From Leptobrachium leishanense (Eukaryota > Chordata > Amphibia > Anura > Megophryidae), in NCBI GenBank assembly GCA_009667805.1, contig CM019064.1, positions 107,916,328 to 107,980,327 of the forward strand: a stretch of 64,000 nucleotides of DNA. Direction: 5' to 3'. Position 1 is the stretch's first letter; each line of letters opens with the position of its first letter. A program made the position numbers and the translations under genes. The notes beneath the pieces were generated by a model. That model worked only from the letters and a program-made list of their open reading frames with translations, had not been told where the DNA came from and ran no database searches. Positions 30,861-42,689 of the stretch are shown here, piece by piece.

Positions 30861-32554
30861 TAGACATGTGCATTCGTTTTAGTACTAAAACGATTTAGTC
30901 AGAATTTTGGGATAATTTAGTTTTAGTATGACTCAAGAGATACGAAACTGCTCAGTACAAAAAACGAAAGAAACTAAAATAAAATGCACTACATTTTAGT
31001 TTCAGTCCTTTTTGTGATATTACATTGATAAGTGAAGGAGACCAGTAATGAAGAGAGCAACATCGCAAAGCTACAGAAAAGGTTTGTATGCGTAATCCTT
31101 CCCGACCCCTACCCGAAAATCTGACAGTGATAGAGCTCCAGAATACTCACTCGCAGCACAGACAGCCAGCACAGGAGAGGAAACCTTTACTTAACCCTTG
31201 CATGTCTATGAGGCAGACAAGATGATAAAAGCAGCAGGAGAAGGAAAACATTCAAATAAATCCAACTGAAAGCTAATGACAGAGGAAGGCTGGATAGTAA
31301 AAACCCGTTTATAACAAGCAGCGCTGGGAGAAGAGAGGGACTTTATAAAACGTGTGTTATCTCCCCTCCCGCTCTGCATAATAGGGGCTTAGGGTCTGAT
31401 ACATTTTATATTATCCAGGAGCACTATCCCCCTTTCCTCATCTATAATACATGTTTTATATAAAGTCCCTCTCCTCTCCCAGTGCTGCTTGTTGTTATAA
31501 AGGTATTTTTTTTTACGTCTGATACATTTAGTATCCAGCTCTCACAGTTACTCTATCATTATGAGCCTTCAGTGTGATTTATTTGTTTTCCCTGGATTTA
31601 AAGTGCTTTATTTTATTATAAAAATAAATTTTCACCAGTCATCTCTTCAGACTGATTTACATTAATATTTTCCTTCTCCCATGCTTTTATATTCCTGTGT
31701 CTCCCCCACAGAGATACAAAGTTTAACTAAAAGTTCTCACTCCTGTGCTGGATAAGCATTGCAGTCCGAAGTTCTGCACCCTCCACATGCCAATGCAGTA
31801 GGATGTTCTATACAGAGAGGGGCAGAGAAGGGTATTAATGCAGGAGGATGTTATATACATTATACAGAGAAAGGTATAAATTGAGGAGGATGTTCTATAC
31901 AGAGAGGGACATTAATTAATTCAGTAGGATGTTCTATACATTATACAGAGAGGGGTATTAGTTAATACAGGTGGATGTTGTATACATTATACAGCGAGGG
32001 GTATTAATTAATGCAGGAGGATGTTATCTACATTATACAGAGAGGGATATTAATTAATGCAGAAGGATGTTCTTATACATTATACAGAGAGGAGCCTTTT
32101 TTTTGCCCTTTAAATCCAGTGGCTGTGAGCGCTGAGATCGGCAGCTTGTTATATTATCTTTCAGTACAATGTATCAGGCTCAGCTGTTACAGTAACTGAC
32201 TGTAACAGCGCTCAGAGTTTCAGTAAAACAAGGAAATAATATTGTTCTAACCTCTTATATATAAAAATATTTACTAGTTTTACGGCAACTCTGAGCGCTG
32301 TGATGAGCAGCAGTCAGTTACTGTAAAAGCTTTGCCTGACACATTGTGCTGAGAGTGAGAGATACTGTAACAAGCAGCAATCTCAGCCCTCTGAGGAGCC
32401 ACTACAATAGTAATTGTATCCACTGGTTTTCGGATGAATGAAATTAGTTTTCATACTAAAGAACTGAAAACGAATTTCTTTAGCAACTAAATAAATGGCA
32501 TTTTAGGACTAATCCATTAGTTCAAAACGAAATTTTGTGCTGTGCACATGTCTA
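30861..32554. mobile_element. hAT-type non-autonomous element, copy 2 (long form)
   Basis: Termini TAGACATGTGCATTCG and TGTGCACATGTCTA match copy 1 (6225-7251) in reverse orientation. The exact 8-bp duplication TTGTACAG (30853-30860, 32555-32562) flanks it, and removal rejoins the LINE tail. It is 667 bp longer than copy 1, carrying an extra block at about 31080-31750. It keeps the ~50-bp GATGTTCTATACAGAGAGGG tandem motif at 31800-32090. No transposase. Confidence 0.93.
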
Positions 32555-32604
32555 TTGTACAGTGCTGCGGAATGTGTTGGCGCTTAATAAATAATAATAA
32601 TAAA
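32555..32604 (+). mobile_element. L2-like LINE 3' terminus, displaced by the hAT insertion
   Basis: GTGCTGCGGAATGTGTTGGC followed by GCTTAATAAATAATAATAAT is a common L2-like LINE tail. It is the last part of the LINE at 30105-30852. Confidence 0.9.
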
Positions 32605-32839
32605 TTTTTTTAGATTTTGGTTAAAATCGCTTATTTCCTTATGAAAATACAGATACACTACATGTTCTCCATTTCATTTTTCTTAAAAAAGCAGTTGGTT
32701 TCTGTTCTCCCTGAGCTGGCTTTAGGACATTTGCATTATGGTTTGACAGGTGTACTGCCCCAGTCATACCCCTCGCGTGTCACTGTCCTCAGGACAGGGA
32801 CTGGATATGTGGAAAAAGATTTTGCATGTTGTACATGAA

Positions 32840-33072
32840 TAAAATCCAATTAGAAATTGACACTTTTTTGACACAGCATTCTGATCCAATAGGACATGTA
32901 CACACTGTACTGATATATTTTGAATTTGTTCAGTCCACTGAAAAAATGATATACAATTTGTCTGGGCTGTATTATGAAATGACAAACTTCAAATAGCATG
33001 TAAATGTGATGAGCAAAAGCTGGTCAAAATGAGCTCAGCTCGCAGGGTTGAAATGACTCAGTAGTGAAGGGG
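32840..33072 (-). mobile_element. piggyBac-like terminus fragment
   Basis: On the minus strand, TTAA (33073-33076) is followed by CCCCTTCACTACTG, then GAGCTCATTTTGACC, GCTCATCACA and ACAAATTGTAT-like family text. The internal part is truncated at about 32840. Confidence 0.78.
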
Positions 33073-33076
33073 TTAA

Positions 33077-34989
33077 ATTAAAAATCTATTTTCAATAGTC
33101 TTCTCTGTCATTAAGAATTTTAAGTTTATATGTCCAACCACCTACCTACGTGAAAGTTAATTTTTCAAACAATTATTGTAGTAGATATTTTTAAATGATA
33201 CCATGGCTTAAGTATATGAGGAGTAAGACACATATCTTTCCTTGAAGACAGCTGGTTCTTTTACGCAGATTGAAAGGAATGATTGCTGTATGATTCTTGT
33301 TGAATGTATGTGAAACTTCACCCACACCTAGCCTTGAGAGATCTCTTATTTAAATTGCCATTGTCATCTTATACCAACAGATTTCAAAATGCAAAGCATA
33401 TTACTTCTACAATGCACTCTAAATTATCAATACAAACACACAGCAATTGTTATCTTTAAATATTTATGCAATTTTTTGTTGCCTGGGGATTATCATATCT
33501 TAGAATTAAAGAGAAAATGTTTTACTATTTTATTTTTCAGGACGTACAATTTTTGCTCCAGTTATTTTAAACAGTTCTTTGACTTCACTTGGCACTGTAT
33601 CATTAATACTCCTGATAGAGATCCACATAGTTTGTTATAAAATGAGTGGATACAATGTTATCTGATGCCCTTGTTCTCAAGTGGAAGGATCACAATAGTT
33701 CATGAGGAAATGAAACACAGTGTTAGTACTATACATCTGTCTTCTGCTAGACAGAAACATGGAGCTAGAGTTTATTTAAAATACCAAATACAGAAAAAAG
33801 TCAAAGAACAACAGGTTTTGCTGTGTTTTATAAAGTATCTATAAATACTGAAATAAAAAATCTTTAAAATAACATATTGAATTATACGCCTGCTATCATA
33901 ATGGTAAAAAGTAACTTGAGTTCAATTGAAAACAAAGTGAAATTTTCAATGAAAATGTCTAAACATAGTGGGCATTATTTCAAATTGAGTGGTAACTGTT
34001 GTGTCAGTATTGTTAAATACTGCAGGTCCTCATGCAATCACTACTGCTCCACTTGCTATTGCATGCAGTTTTGGTGAGTTATCGTTTGATTGCGCATCAA
34101 ATACTTGTCTAGGATGTGCAAAAATGGCAATTTTTTGGTGGTTATGCAAACAAGGGCAAAACATAGCATCACATTATATATAACAGCTTCAACCATTAAT
34201 GTCTTGAGTAGCTATTCTGACCTTGTGTCATGGGGGCTCATGGCGTGACCCATGGTAGGTCCTTTATACTGGGTGTTGTTAAGCACTTTAGGCAGGTTTG
34301 TTGTTAAGCACTTTAGGCTGGCTGCATGATGCAGAACACAGCACACAGAATATACACAGATGCTGGACATAAATGACAGAACTAGGATACACACACAGGA
34401 GGATACCCTGCACTGGGGTAAGGTCCTTATATAAGTACCCTTCTAAATCTATGCAGGACAGGGCAAGGAATAAACACCACAATAACAGGGGTAGGCAAGA
34501 GAGAACAATAAGAAATGCCCAGCAGCAAACACAGAAGCCTAAACTAGAATGAGGTCCTTAAGCTGGCCTCTAACACAGACTATAATATGCTGCTGGACAA
34601 ATACACAAAGACAATAGAACAGGACAGAAGGAATAAATGACATAGAAAATAAACAGGGATAATCAAGAGCGTATTCAAGGAAAGTAGAAGGTCTAGACGC
34701 CAGGGAAGTGTGCTAGCCATATGCCAGGGATCAAGAAACAGGAGAGCAGGTCAGACAAGCTGAGGTCGGAACACAGGAATATCAATATATAGAGTAGAGG
34801 GAGCAGACAAGAGATTCGTCAAAACCAGGCCTAAGTCATACACAGAATAGCAGACAGGGATAAGCCAAAAGAGAAGTAATATAACCGACCAAGATCATTC
34901 ACAAGGTAACAGAACAGATAACCAATAAAAATGCATTAAGATGTGTTTAAATAATAAAAAAGGTCTTTTAAAAAATAATAAATATATAT
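33077..34989. other. No gene seen; partly repeat-like
   Basis: 33077-34200 is AT-rich without recognised features. From about 34206 to 34930 the sequence becomes purine-rich with recurring AACACAGG and ACAGGA patterns. It includes a short direct duplication (GTTAAGCACTTTAGGC, 34278-34318). This resembles non-coding parts of a retroelement, but I found no LTR pair or coding motif. Confidence 0.45.
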
Positions 34990-35190
34990 TATATTTACCC
35001 CTGTTCGGCGGCTATCAGCTTTTTCCGGCAGCTGATCTGCGGTCTGTTTGGCTGCGTTCGGCGGATCGTCTGCTGTGTGCAGCAGATCTGCTGCTTGCGG
35101 CGGATCGTCGGCTGCGTTCGGCGGTTTGTGGATGCAATCGGTGGAACCCTTCGAGGAGTCTGTGGGGGAGAAGAAGGCTAACTATTTTTT
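34990..35190. repeat. GGGTTATTCAAAGAG-family internal fragment
   Basis: CTGTTCGGCGGCTATCAGC, GGCGGATCGTC and GCGTTCGGCGG blocks match the internal GC-rich part of the element at 50440-51298. No terminus is present. Confidence 0.55.
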
Positions 35191-35264
35191 TGGGGGGCTA
35201 TAGGTTATATGGGCAGTTGAACCTTGAGTCATCTTATCTGACAGGTGGACCTGCCTGACACTGC

Positions 35265-35401
35265 ACACAAAACACCCTCACACTGAGCCTACACATGTAT
35301 CACACCCCCTGACACTGCACACTCACGCTTAAGTGCAGTGTGAGTGTGCAGTGTCAGAGGGTGTTATACATGTGTAGGTACAGTGTAATAGTGTTTTGTG
35401 T
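35265..35401. repeat. 137-bp near-perfect palindrome
   Basis: ACACAAAACACCCTCACACT at the left is mirrored by the end of the segment, TAATAGTGTTTTGTGT. The arms run through CTACACATGTAT and CTGACACTGCACACTCAC to a centre near GCTTAAGTGC (about 35330). A few mismatches occur. It neighbours the minisatellite made of the same ACACAAAACAC vocabulary. Confidence 0.88.
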
Positions 35402-35479
35402 ATCACCCCCTAGCACTGCACACACAAAACACTCTCACATTGCACTTAAGTGTAATCACCCCTGACACTGCATACACAC

Positions 35480-35890
35480 AAAACACTCACAGCACTCTCA
35501 CATCACCCACCACTCACAAAAAGGCCTCACTCTGTACTCTCCCAAACCCCCCCACTCACACAAAACACTCACTCTGCACTCACAACCCCCTCATACAAAA
35601 CACTCACTCTGCACTCATACCCCTCACTCACACAAAACACTCACTCTGCACTCACAACCACCTCACACAAAACACTCACTCTGCACTCATACCCCTCACT
35701 CACACAAAACACTCACTCTGCACTCACAACCCCCCACTCACTCAAAACACTCACTCTGCACTCACAACCCCCCATTCACACAAAACACTCACTCTGCACT
35801 CACAGCTCCCTCACACAAAACACTCACAACCCCCTCACTCACACAAAACAATCACTCTGCACTCTCACAACAACCCCCACACACACCCCC
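35480..35890. repeat. 30-32-bp minisatellite, about 12 units
   Basis: Unit ACACAAAACACTCACTCTGC followed by ACTCACAACCCC, with ACTCATACCCC variants. It is a pyrimidine-rich top strand without stops in one frame. The open frame through it is an effect of the repeat. Confidence 0.93.
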
Positions 35891-36089
35891 TCCACTTACC
35901 CATTGATGTCTGCTGGAGGGGCTCTGCTCACCTCACTCCTCACTGCTCTTCCTCCAGTGCAGGGACAGGAAGTGCAGGAAGATGGGGAGGAGTCAGGGAG
36001 TAAGACTGTCTGCCTGCAGCCGAAGACCGATGATTTTGCTTTGTGCTTCATGGAAGCACAAACCACACCAGGGCAGGCTAGATGATACC

Positions 36090-36225
36090 CCTGTCCAGCT
36101 GCACCCCTGCGCCCGGGGCGGCCCCGGTCGGGACGACTACCACTAAGCTGGGTCCAGCCCTTCCCAGGCCTGGGCCCTCGGCCCAGGTCCGATCCGGCCG
36201 AGTGTTCAGTCCGCCCCTGAGAGTT
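36090..36225 (-). repeat. Dispersed-repeat end, GGGGCGGACTGA type
   Basis: On the minus strand, AGGGGCGGACTGAACACTCG leads into a GC-rich GGGCCCAGGCC and CCGGGGCGGCC block. The same terminus starts a plus-strand fragment at about 63574. This is a common vertebrate dispersed repeat whose class I cannot fix. Confidence 0.6.
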
Positions 36226-36391
36226 AGCAAATAAGGATAAACATAAAATGAAGCCTCTATGTCTCTGAACGATCACTTTAAAATCCCAATCATAATCAAT
36301 TTACAATTCTCTACAAATTCATTCCTCGATATTAACACATTTAGTTTACCATATTGGATGAAGAAAATTGCATAAAGTGTTGAATCTTTAA

Positions 36392-37617
36392 CCCTTTCGC
36401 TGCTGAGGCTTTTCCCGCCTCTGTGCTGAGGTCATTTTTACCGATTTTGCTCATCATGTTTAAACGTGTTTTGAAGGCTTATTTTAGTATATGACCCAGA
36501 CATATTATATATCGTTCTTTCCGTCAGACTCGGCAGATTCATAATATGTCATTATTATATGTATACTACATGACATGTCTGTATATTATAACAAAAAATG
36601 CAATAAAATATGAATTTTCAATAATTTACAACATGTAGTGTTTTTTTTCACATTTTAACATGCGAGCAATTGCGGTTATATTTTGTATGGGGTGTGCTTG
36701 TCAAAAAAATTAGAGATGGGGGTCTCGTTACATTTTTTTTTGGGGAAAATTACGCAATTTTTAACAAACGCACCGCATACAAAAATCGTTAGTGCAGCAT
36801 CACTGTTCACATTATAATTGAAATGGGAACAATATTGCTGCATTAACAAACCAAAAATTAGAAAAAAAAACTTGTTTATAATTTTTTTTTAAAATATATA
36901 TATTTTTTTATTTTTATTTTAATTTTTTTTTACAAACTTTTTTCATAGCCATGTTTGGTATTGTTGGAACGGCCATGCTCTGGCCGATCCAACAATATCA
37001 AACATTAACCCCTAACTGCCACGGATCGGGAGATAGGGGGTTCATTGGAACCCCCTATCTCCACAATTGGTGGCAGTTAGGGGCTAACTCCAGGACTGGC
37101 ATCATCATGCTATGCACGATGACGCCAGTCCTCAGGGGGCATTCCCGGAAGCTTGGCCGACATCCAAGATGTTGGCCAGCTCCGGGAAAGGATCACGAAC
37201 CGGCGCTTTTCGGCGCCGATTCATGATCCAGCCCCCATGGGGTTAATTCCAGGTACCGTTAGGAAGGACAGGCTGTGCCCTTCCAAACAGTGCCTGGGTT
37301 AACCCGCTGCACGCCGCCGATCGGGAGGGAGAGAGGTCCGAAGGACCTCCCCCCTCCCTTTCAGGCGCCTCCTCCGCACATGCGGGGGGGCACCTGAATT
37401 AGGTGTCATCGCGCCGCCGCGATGACACCTAATTAGCCCGGCGGCGGTTCCAGGTGCTGGGCTGACATCGAGGATGTCAGCCCGCACCGGGGGTGCCAGC
37501 GATCGGCCGGAACCCGGCCGAACGCTGGCCCCAAAGGGAGGACGCGCTCAGCACGTCCACCGCAAGGAACGTTACCTGTGGGTGGACGCGCTGAGCGCGT
37601 CCTCTGCAGCGAAAGGG
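36392..37617 (+). mobile_element. piggyBac-like non-autonomous element, full length
   Basis: TTAA lies at both ends (36388-36391 and 37618-37621). The termini CCCTTTCGCTGCTGAGG and CTGCAGCGAAAGGG are inverted. The TTAA target and CCC-starting ends are the piggyBac pattern. The left third is AT-rich and the right third GC-rich with several short hairpins, such as GGACGCGCTGAGCGCGTCC near the end. No transposase frame. Sister copies are at 43671 and 44900. Confidence 0.87.
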
Positions 37618-37621
37618 TTAA

Positions 37622-38455
37622 ATTATACATCATACAGCTTGACTCATGCACATAGATGTCTGAAAATTTTTAAATCATGAGTAATCTTACACTATGACTA
37701 CTGTGATGATTCCTTTAAACCTCTCTTATTTCAAACTTAATAACTATTTTAAGAGCCAACTGTCAATGCTGATATTTTTTTATGAATCTTAAAAATGATA
37801 AAATACTGTCTACAGTAATCTGCAAGCTCTATCACATTAAATTTGTTATCAGCTGCACAGCAATAAAAATGCAAATGATTGAAGAGAAAATGACCAGAAT
37901 GAACATCTTAGAGATAAGCTTCTTTACTTTGACAAAGCAATTAGCAGATAGCTCCTTTGTGGACTCTAATACATATAGCTTAGAACCTCTGATGTTGTTT
38001 AATGCAATTCCAAAACACAGAAAACGCAAATGGAGATTTAAAATAGTTTATAAAAATGGCCATTGTGTATTAATGTATTAATTATATGCCACTTATGTAT
38101 AAATGCTTCTAGCATTCATTTTTACATTTTATAGCTGCAGTTTACCAAGAATAATATGCTAGTGTGAATATTTCATACAAAAATACATTTCCTATTCAAA
38201 TCTATCTAGATTCCTATCCACTGCCAACCCCCTCTAAATTTAATACAGCAGTCATAACAATGAGAGTGGTAGTACCTTTTATGCTGTCTAATACAAAGCC
38301 TAAACTAGATGCCTTATTGCAACTCAAAATGTATTTGCGAGAGACACAAACATAAATTTTTCACAAGCTGTTATGTCTCTGCAGTTCCCTACCACCAGCT
38401 CAATTGTGTGTCACCTGCTATAATAAAGGCCTAAGTTGCACCCCCACTGACATCT
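37622..38455. other. No gene or recognised repeat
   Basis: AT-rich sequence, with short open frames that lack family resemblance. Confidence 0.5.
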
Positions 38456-39246
38456 CGTCCTGAAGTGCATAGGACTCCATGGCGATTCGCATGAGGTAGC
38501 CATGTGCATTTTGTTTCATTACGAATTGAATTTCAGACAAAAATCACAATTATTTTTTACATTTCTGAAAAACCTAATATCGGCTGTCCGAAATTACGGA
38601 TCAGCCGATTTTATGAATCGCAGTAGCACAACGAAAACAACTAAGCCAAATGTTTGAAAGTCATGATGATTTGAAAAGATCCGAAACGATACAAAAAGGA
38701 ACAAAAATGATCCGAATCGAGAAAAAATGGAACGAAAATGACCCAAAACGGAAAAAAAAAATCCAAAACAAAAACAGAATAAAAATGACCCAAAGTGAAA
38801 AAAAATGTAACAAAATGATTTCAAAGTAATAAAAACGAGGATTTTTTTAACATTAAAAACTATAGGATTCGCCTATAGGTTTTAATGTTAAAAAATCCCC
38901 ATTTTTATTAAGTATTTATTAAATCCTTTTTTTTCACTTGCAGCAAAAATGTAATTTATTTAATTAATTTTTTAGGATTTTTTGGATGAAATTTTAGGTT
39001 TCCTAACTTATTTTAAAGAAACAAGGCTTTTTTCCCATGGGTTTCAATGTCAAAAAATATTCGCGTTTTTATTAAATATTTCTTAAACTGTTTATTTTTC
39101 TCACTTGCAGCAAAAAGCCATTTTGTTTATTTATTTATTTTTTAAAAAATTGGCATTTTTTAGGATTTTTTGGGTAAAATTTTATTGTTCCTAATTTATT
39201 TTAAAACTAGACTTTTTTCCGTTATGCAATGAATTGAAAAGATAGT
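38456..39246. repeat. Unassigned repeat-like AT-rich block
   Basis: Recurrent short phrases (AAAATGATCC, AACGAAAATGACCCAAA; GGATTTTTTGG) and two similar halves suggest an old expanded element. The halves are TTTTTATTAAGTATTTATTA at about 38894 and TTTTTATTAAATATTTCTTA at about 39066. No clear termini. Confidence 0.45.
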
Positions 39247-39665
39247 CAGGGTTATTCAAAGAGCTCCGAATTCTGTCCGAAAGGTAACCGAACAGTGAAA
39301 TTCAGCGTACGTTTACCTTTCCTCGCCATTCGGCTATCCAGAGAGCAGGGAGTTCACCAAATGTTCACCAAATGTCTTTTTCCGGCGGCTGCTCTGCGCT
39401 GTGATCGGCGGCTGCTCGGGTTTCTCCGGCGTGTTCGGCGGGGTTAATCGAGATGTTTTTCCAGGTTTCGGTGTGCGTTCGCTGGGTTTTGCGGTGAGTG
39501 TTCGGCGGGTTCGTGGCGGTTTTTCCCTGCACTACGACGGCCCTCTGGTGCTTACTGAATATACCACAGGATCGCCGAAATAGGATCACCAAATCACACC
39601 GAATTGTAGAGAATAAAAAGTCACCGAACGTGCAGTGACTTTTTGATTCTCTTTGAATAACCCTT
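39247..39665. mobile_element. GGGTTATTCAAAGAG-family element (419 bp)
   Basis: Ends CAGGGTTATTCAAAGAGC and CTCTTTGAATAACCCTT are inverted. Internal CCGGCGGCTGCTCTGCGCTG and TTCGGTGTGCGTTCGC blocks are shared with 29686-30079. No clear target duplication. Confidence 0.82.
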
Positions 39666-39740
39666 ACAATGTTTCAGCACCATGGTGAGCTCCGTAGCTC
39701 TCTTCTTGGTCATGAAACATTTTCAATGAAAGAATACTAT

Positions 39741-39918
39741 CAGGGCTATACAGAGAGGTGAAACTCAGGAGAATTGGCAGGAGAAGCGAACACTCTAGAC
39801 CAAATAGTCAATTTGGAAAGTGAGTTAAATGGAGAATTGTTATGGTTTGGCTTTTAACCTAGAATTTTCACTTCTCCTGTCGTTTCTCCTGACTTTCACT
39901 GTTCTTTGAATAGACCTG
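39741..39918. mobile_element. GGGTTATTC-family palindromic MITE (178 bp)
   Basis: Ends CAGGGCTATACAGAGAGG and CTTTGAATAGACCTG, flanked by TAT on both sides. Arms contain ACTCAGGAGAATTGGCAGG and a mirror. Confidence 0.82.
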
Positions 39919-39921
39919 TAT

Positions 39922-40489
39922 GTATCAGATAAGCAGTTCAGCACTATGGACAGCTATAAAGCTAACCATGGTCCTGAAACACCGTATCTATTCCCCTGAC
40001 TATAAAATTGGGCAGCTAACTACTTACAAATAAAGCGAAACAAAATAAAGTGTACTTCCCTTACTAACTTCAGGGTTTTGTCTCCTTCTCTGCTGCACCC
40101 AGCACAAAGACTGCTCTCTCAGAGGGAACCACCATACCTATAAAGGCAGGGCAGATTTAATCAGCAGCCAGCTGCGAATAAACCCTATAGGGGAAAATAG
40201 CTTTCTCCATCTGCCTGGTAACAAAACCGTGGTCTACCACCCTGCCCCTAATCACACTTTCATAGTGCTCACCCTGTTCTATACCTTCGAAAAAAAACTG
40301 GATGTTGGTGATGTTTTTTTGGAAAACCATACAGTAGTGAATGAGTTAAGTATGAGTAAGTATAATTGTATAAAGTGTGTTTGTGAATACACGTGAGCAC
40401 ATACACTAGAAATGAATGTTTGTGTGTTATAAATGTTTTATTTTTTAATAATTTATTTTTTTTAGTTTGATGTACAATCTCTCAACTAT
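39922..40489. other. No gene seen
   Basis: No coding signature or terminus recognised. The text includes CCTCTATAGG-type phrases and a T-rich run before the next element. Confidence 0.45.
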
Positions 40490-41560
40490 CAGGGTTATTC
40501 AAAGAGATTCGAAAAGTCACCGCACGTTCGTTGACTTTTCGTTCCCCGCACTTTGGGGCGATTCGGCGATCCTAGTCCGCCGACCCAGCGGTGTATTCAG
40601 CAAGTACCGCAGGGCCCCCCGTAGAGCAGGGAAAACTTGCCGCAAACCCACCGACCACTCAACGCAAACCCACCAAACACTCACCGAAACCCGCAGAAAC
40701 AGCTGGATTAACCACGCCAAACACGCCGGAGAAACCCGACTAGCCGCCGATCATAGCTCAGAGCAGCCGCCAGAAAAAGCCGACACACAGACGAACGAGG
40801 TGAATAAAAAAAAAAAAGTAAGCATGAAAGTTTGAAATTTGAAACCCTGTTTGCAAAAAAACTACTAAACGAAAATGTCTGGGATTTACATATAAGATCC
40901 AATAATGACTGATAATAATAAGGTCTGCTACAGAAAAAATAAAAAACTATTTTAAAAAAAAACGGAAAAAAGTTTGCAATTTTTTTTTCAAAAAATGCCT
41001 AAGGCTAGGGTCAGACGAACGCATTTTTCACGTCGTCCGTGAAAAAGTTCGGTCGAACGAACGTACGTATTTTCCCCCGGAATACGCGATAGCGGTCATA
41101 CGATGCGCCGTTTCGTCCGTGATTTTGTACGGATCATCAATAAAACACTTTTTGAGTCTGGACGTTATGTTGGCCGGACATTAGCAGCGTCTGACGTCTC
41201 CTAATCACGCACACACGCCGCTATGCGGCCGCAGCGCACTCTGTACGTCAGTAGTAGCGGTTTGACGTTCTCGAAAAAATGCGTTCGTTGGCCACTTGCG
41301 TTGCGCGGACGAACTTTCGTGCGGCCGTTCGTCGTATGTTCCCCGGCATTGGACGTCATTTGCTGCTAGTACGGCCGTGATTTCGTGCGGCTAAACGCAC
41401 GTTAAAACTGCGCTAGTCTGACCCTAGCCTAAATGATTCTAAAAAATATGTAAATAAAGAGACTTTTTTTACTGCAGAACAAAATAAAAAACAGTTTATT
41501 ACATATTGGATTAAAACTGGAATATTTTTAACATTGAAGCCTATGGGATTCTTCATCCTT
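40490..41560 (+). mobile_element. GGGTTATTCAAAGAG-family long element, right end missing
   Basis: Left end CAGGGTTATTCAAAGAGATT. Internal text parallels the copy at 41783 up to AACATTGAAGCCTATGGGAT (about 41531), after which homology stops. A separate CpG-rich MITE is nested at 41003-41429. Confidence 0.8.
41003..41429. mobile_element. CpG-rich Harbinger-like MITE (427 bp)
   Basis: Perfect terminal inverted repeats GGCTAGGGTCAGAC / GTCTGACCCTAGCC are flanked by TAA on both sides (41000-41002, 41430-41432). A 3-bp TWA duplication with GG-starting ends is the PIF/Harbinger pattern. The interior is extremely CpG-rich (TCGTCGTATG, GCGGCCGTTCGTCG), unlike its host element. Comparison with the element at 41783 confirms it is an insertion. 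Confidence 0.88.
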
Positions 41561-41782
41561 CTTACTATTCCCCCTCAAGTCTCCTTTACGGTCTCCTCTT
41601 CTTATATTTACCCATTTCCTCCACTACCTAACATCTTTATAGGAGACAATGAACACTTGCAGAATAATAAATTTGTTGAGTAAGTGAGTCCAAGCTGAAT
41701 CCTGCTCCATATATCAAAACCACCGACTAGTGTTTAGAACTTTTCATGCCAAAAGAAATGTACAGGATGAATGACACACTAA

Positions 41783-42686
41783 CAGGGTAATTCAAAGAGA
41801 TTCGAAAAGTCACCGCACGTTCGGTGACTTTTCATTCTCTTCAATTCGGTTCCTTTTGCCGATCCTATTTCGGCGACCCTGCGGTGTATTCAGCAAGCAC
41901 CACAGGGTCCCCGAATTCCAGGGAAAAGCTGCAGCAAACCTGACGAAAACTAACCACAAAACCCGGCGAATGCACGCCGAAAACCCGCAAAAACATCTGG
42001 ATTAACCTGCCGAAAACCACGGAAAAACCCGAGCAGGAGCCGATCGCAGCCTCTGGAAAAATCCGACACCGCAGAAGAGGCAGTGAATAAATTAGAAAAA
42101 CAGTTTGCATGAATGATTGAAAAGTGAAACGCTGTTTGCAAAGAAACTACTGAGCGAAAATGTCTGAAATTTACATATGAGGTCCAGGGAATGATAATAA
42201 AAAGGGCTGTTACAGAAAAAATATGTAAACTTTAAAAAAAAAATCGGACTTTTAAAAAAATAAAAAAATCCAGAAAAATGCTTAAAATATCCTAAAAAAA
42301 TCTATAAATAAAGAGACTCTTTACTGCAGAATTTTATAATGAACGGTTTATTAGATATTTAATTAAAATGGGAATATTTTTAACATTGAAGCCTATGGGA
42401 TTCTCCTGAATAAACTTGCCGAATGAAACCACCGAATGGCAGGGCATTTCGGGAACCTTTCACTGCTGGTTTTTGTTCTCTGAATAGCCAAAGCAGTGCT
42501 TTTTCATGGGGTTTTCACTGCCCTCGAACAGGCACCGAACAGGCACCGTATGTGCAGGCAATTCGCCAGGATTTGGCGAATTGCCTGCTCTCTGGATAGC
42601 CGAATGGCCAAGAAAGGTAACCGAACGCTGATTGTCAGCGTTCGGTTACCTTTCTCAAGCAATTCGGACCTCTTTGAATTACCCTG
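41783..42686 (+). mobile_element. GGGTTATTCAAAGAG-family long element, both ends
   Basis: Ends CAGGGTAATTCAAAGAG and CTCTTTGAATTACCCTG, flanked by TAA (41780-41782, 42687-42689). It is the best complete long copy (904 bp). It contains the GC-rich block, the AAAGAGACTCTTTACTGCAG module (about 42312) and GAAGCCTATGGGATTC. Apart from the terminal ~20 bp the two halves are not mirror images. No coding capacity. Confidence 0.88.
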
Positions 42687-42689
42687 TAA

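Noticed and set aside
35398..36003. Threonine/histidine-rich protein of 201 codons
   Set aside because: It coincides with the ACACAAAACACTC minisatellite, and the rest runs into a dispersed repeat.
37299..37680. Small GC-rich open frames on both strands
   Set aside because: They fall in the hairpin-rich right part of a piggyBac-like element and are not conserved as protein among its copies.
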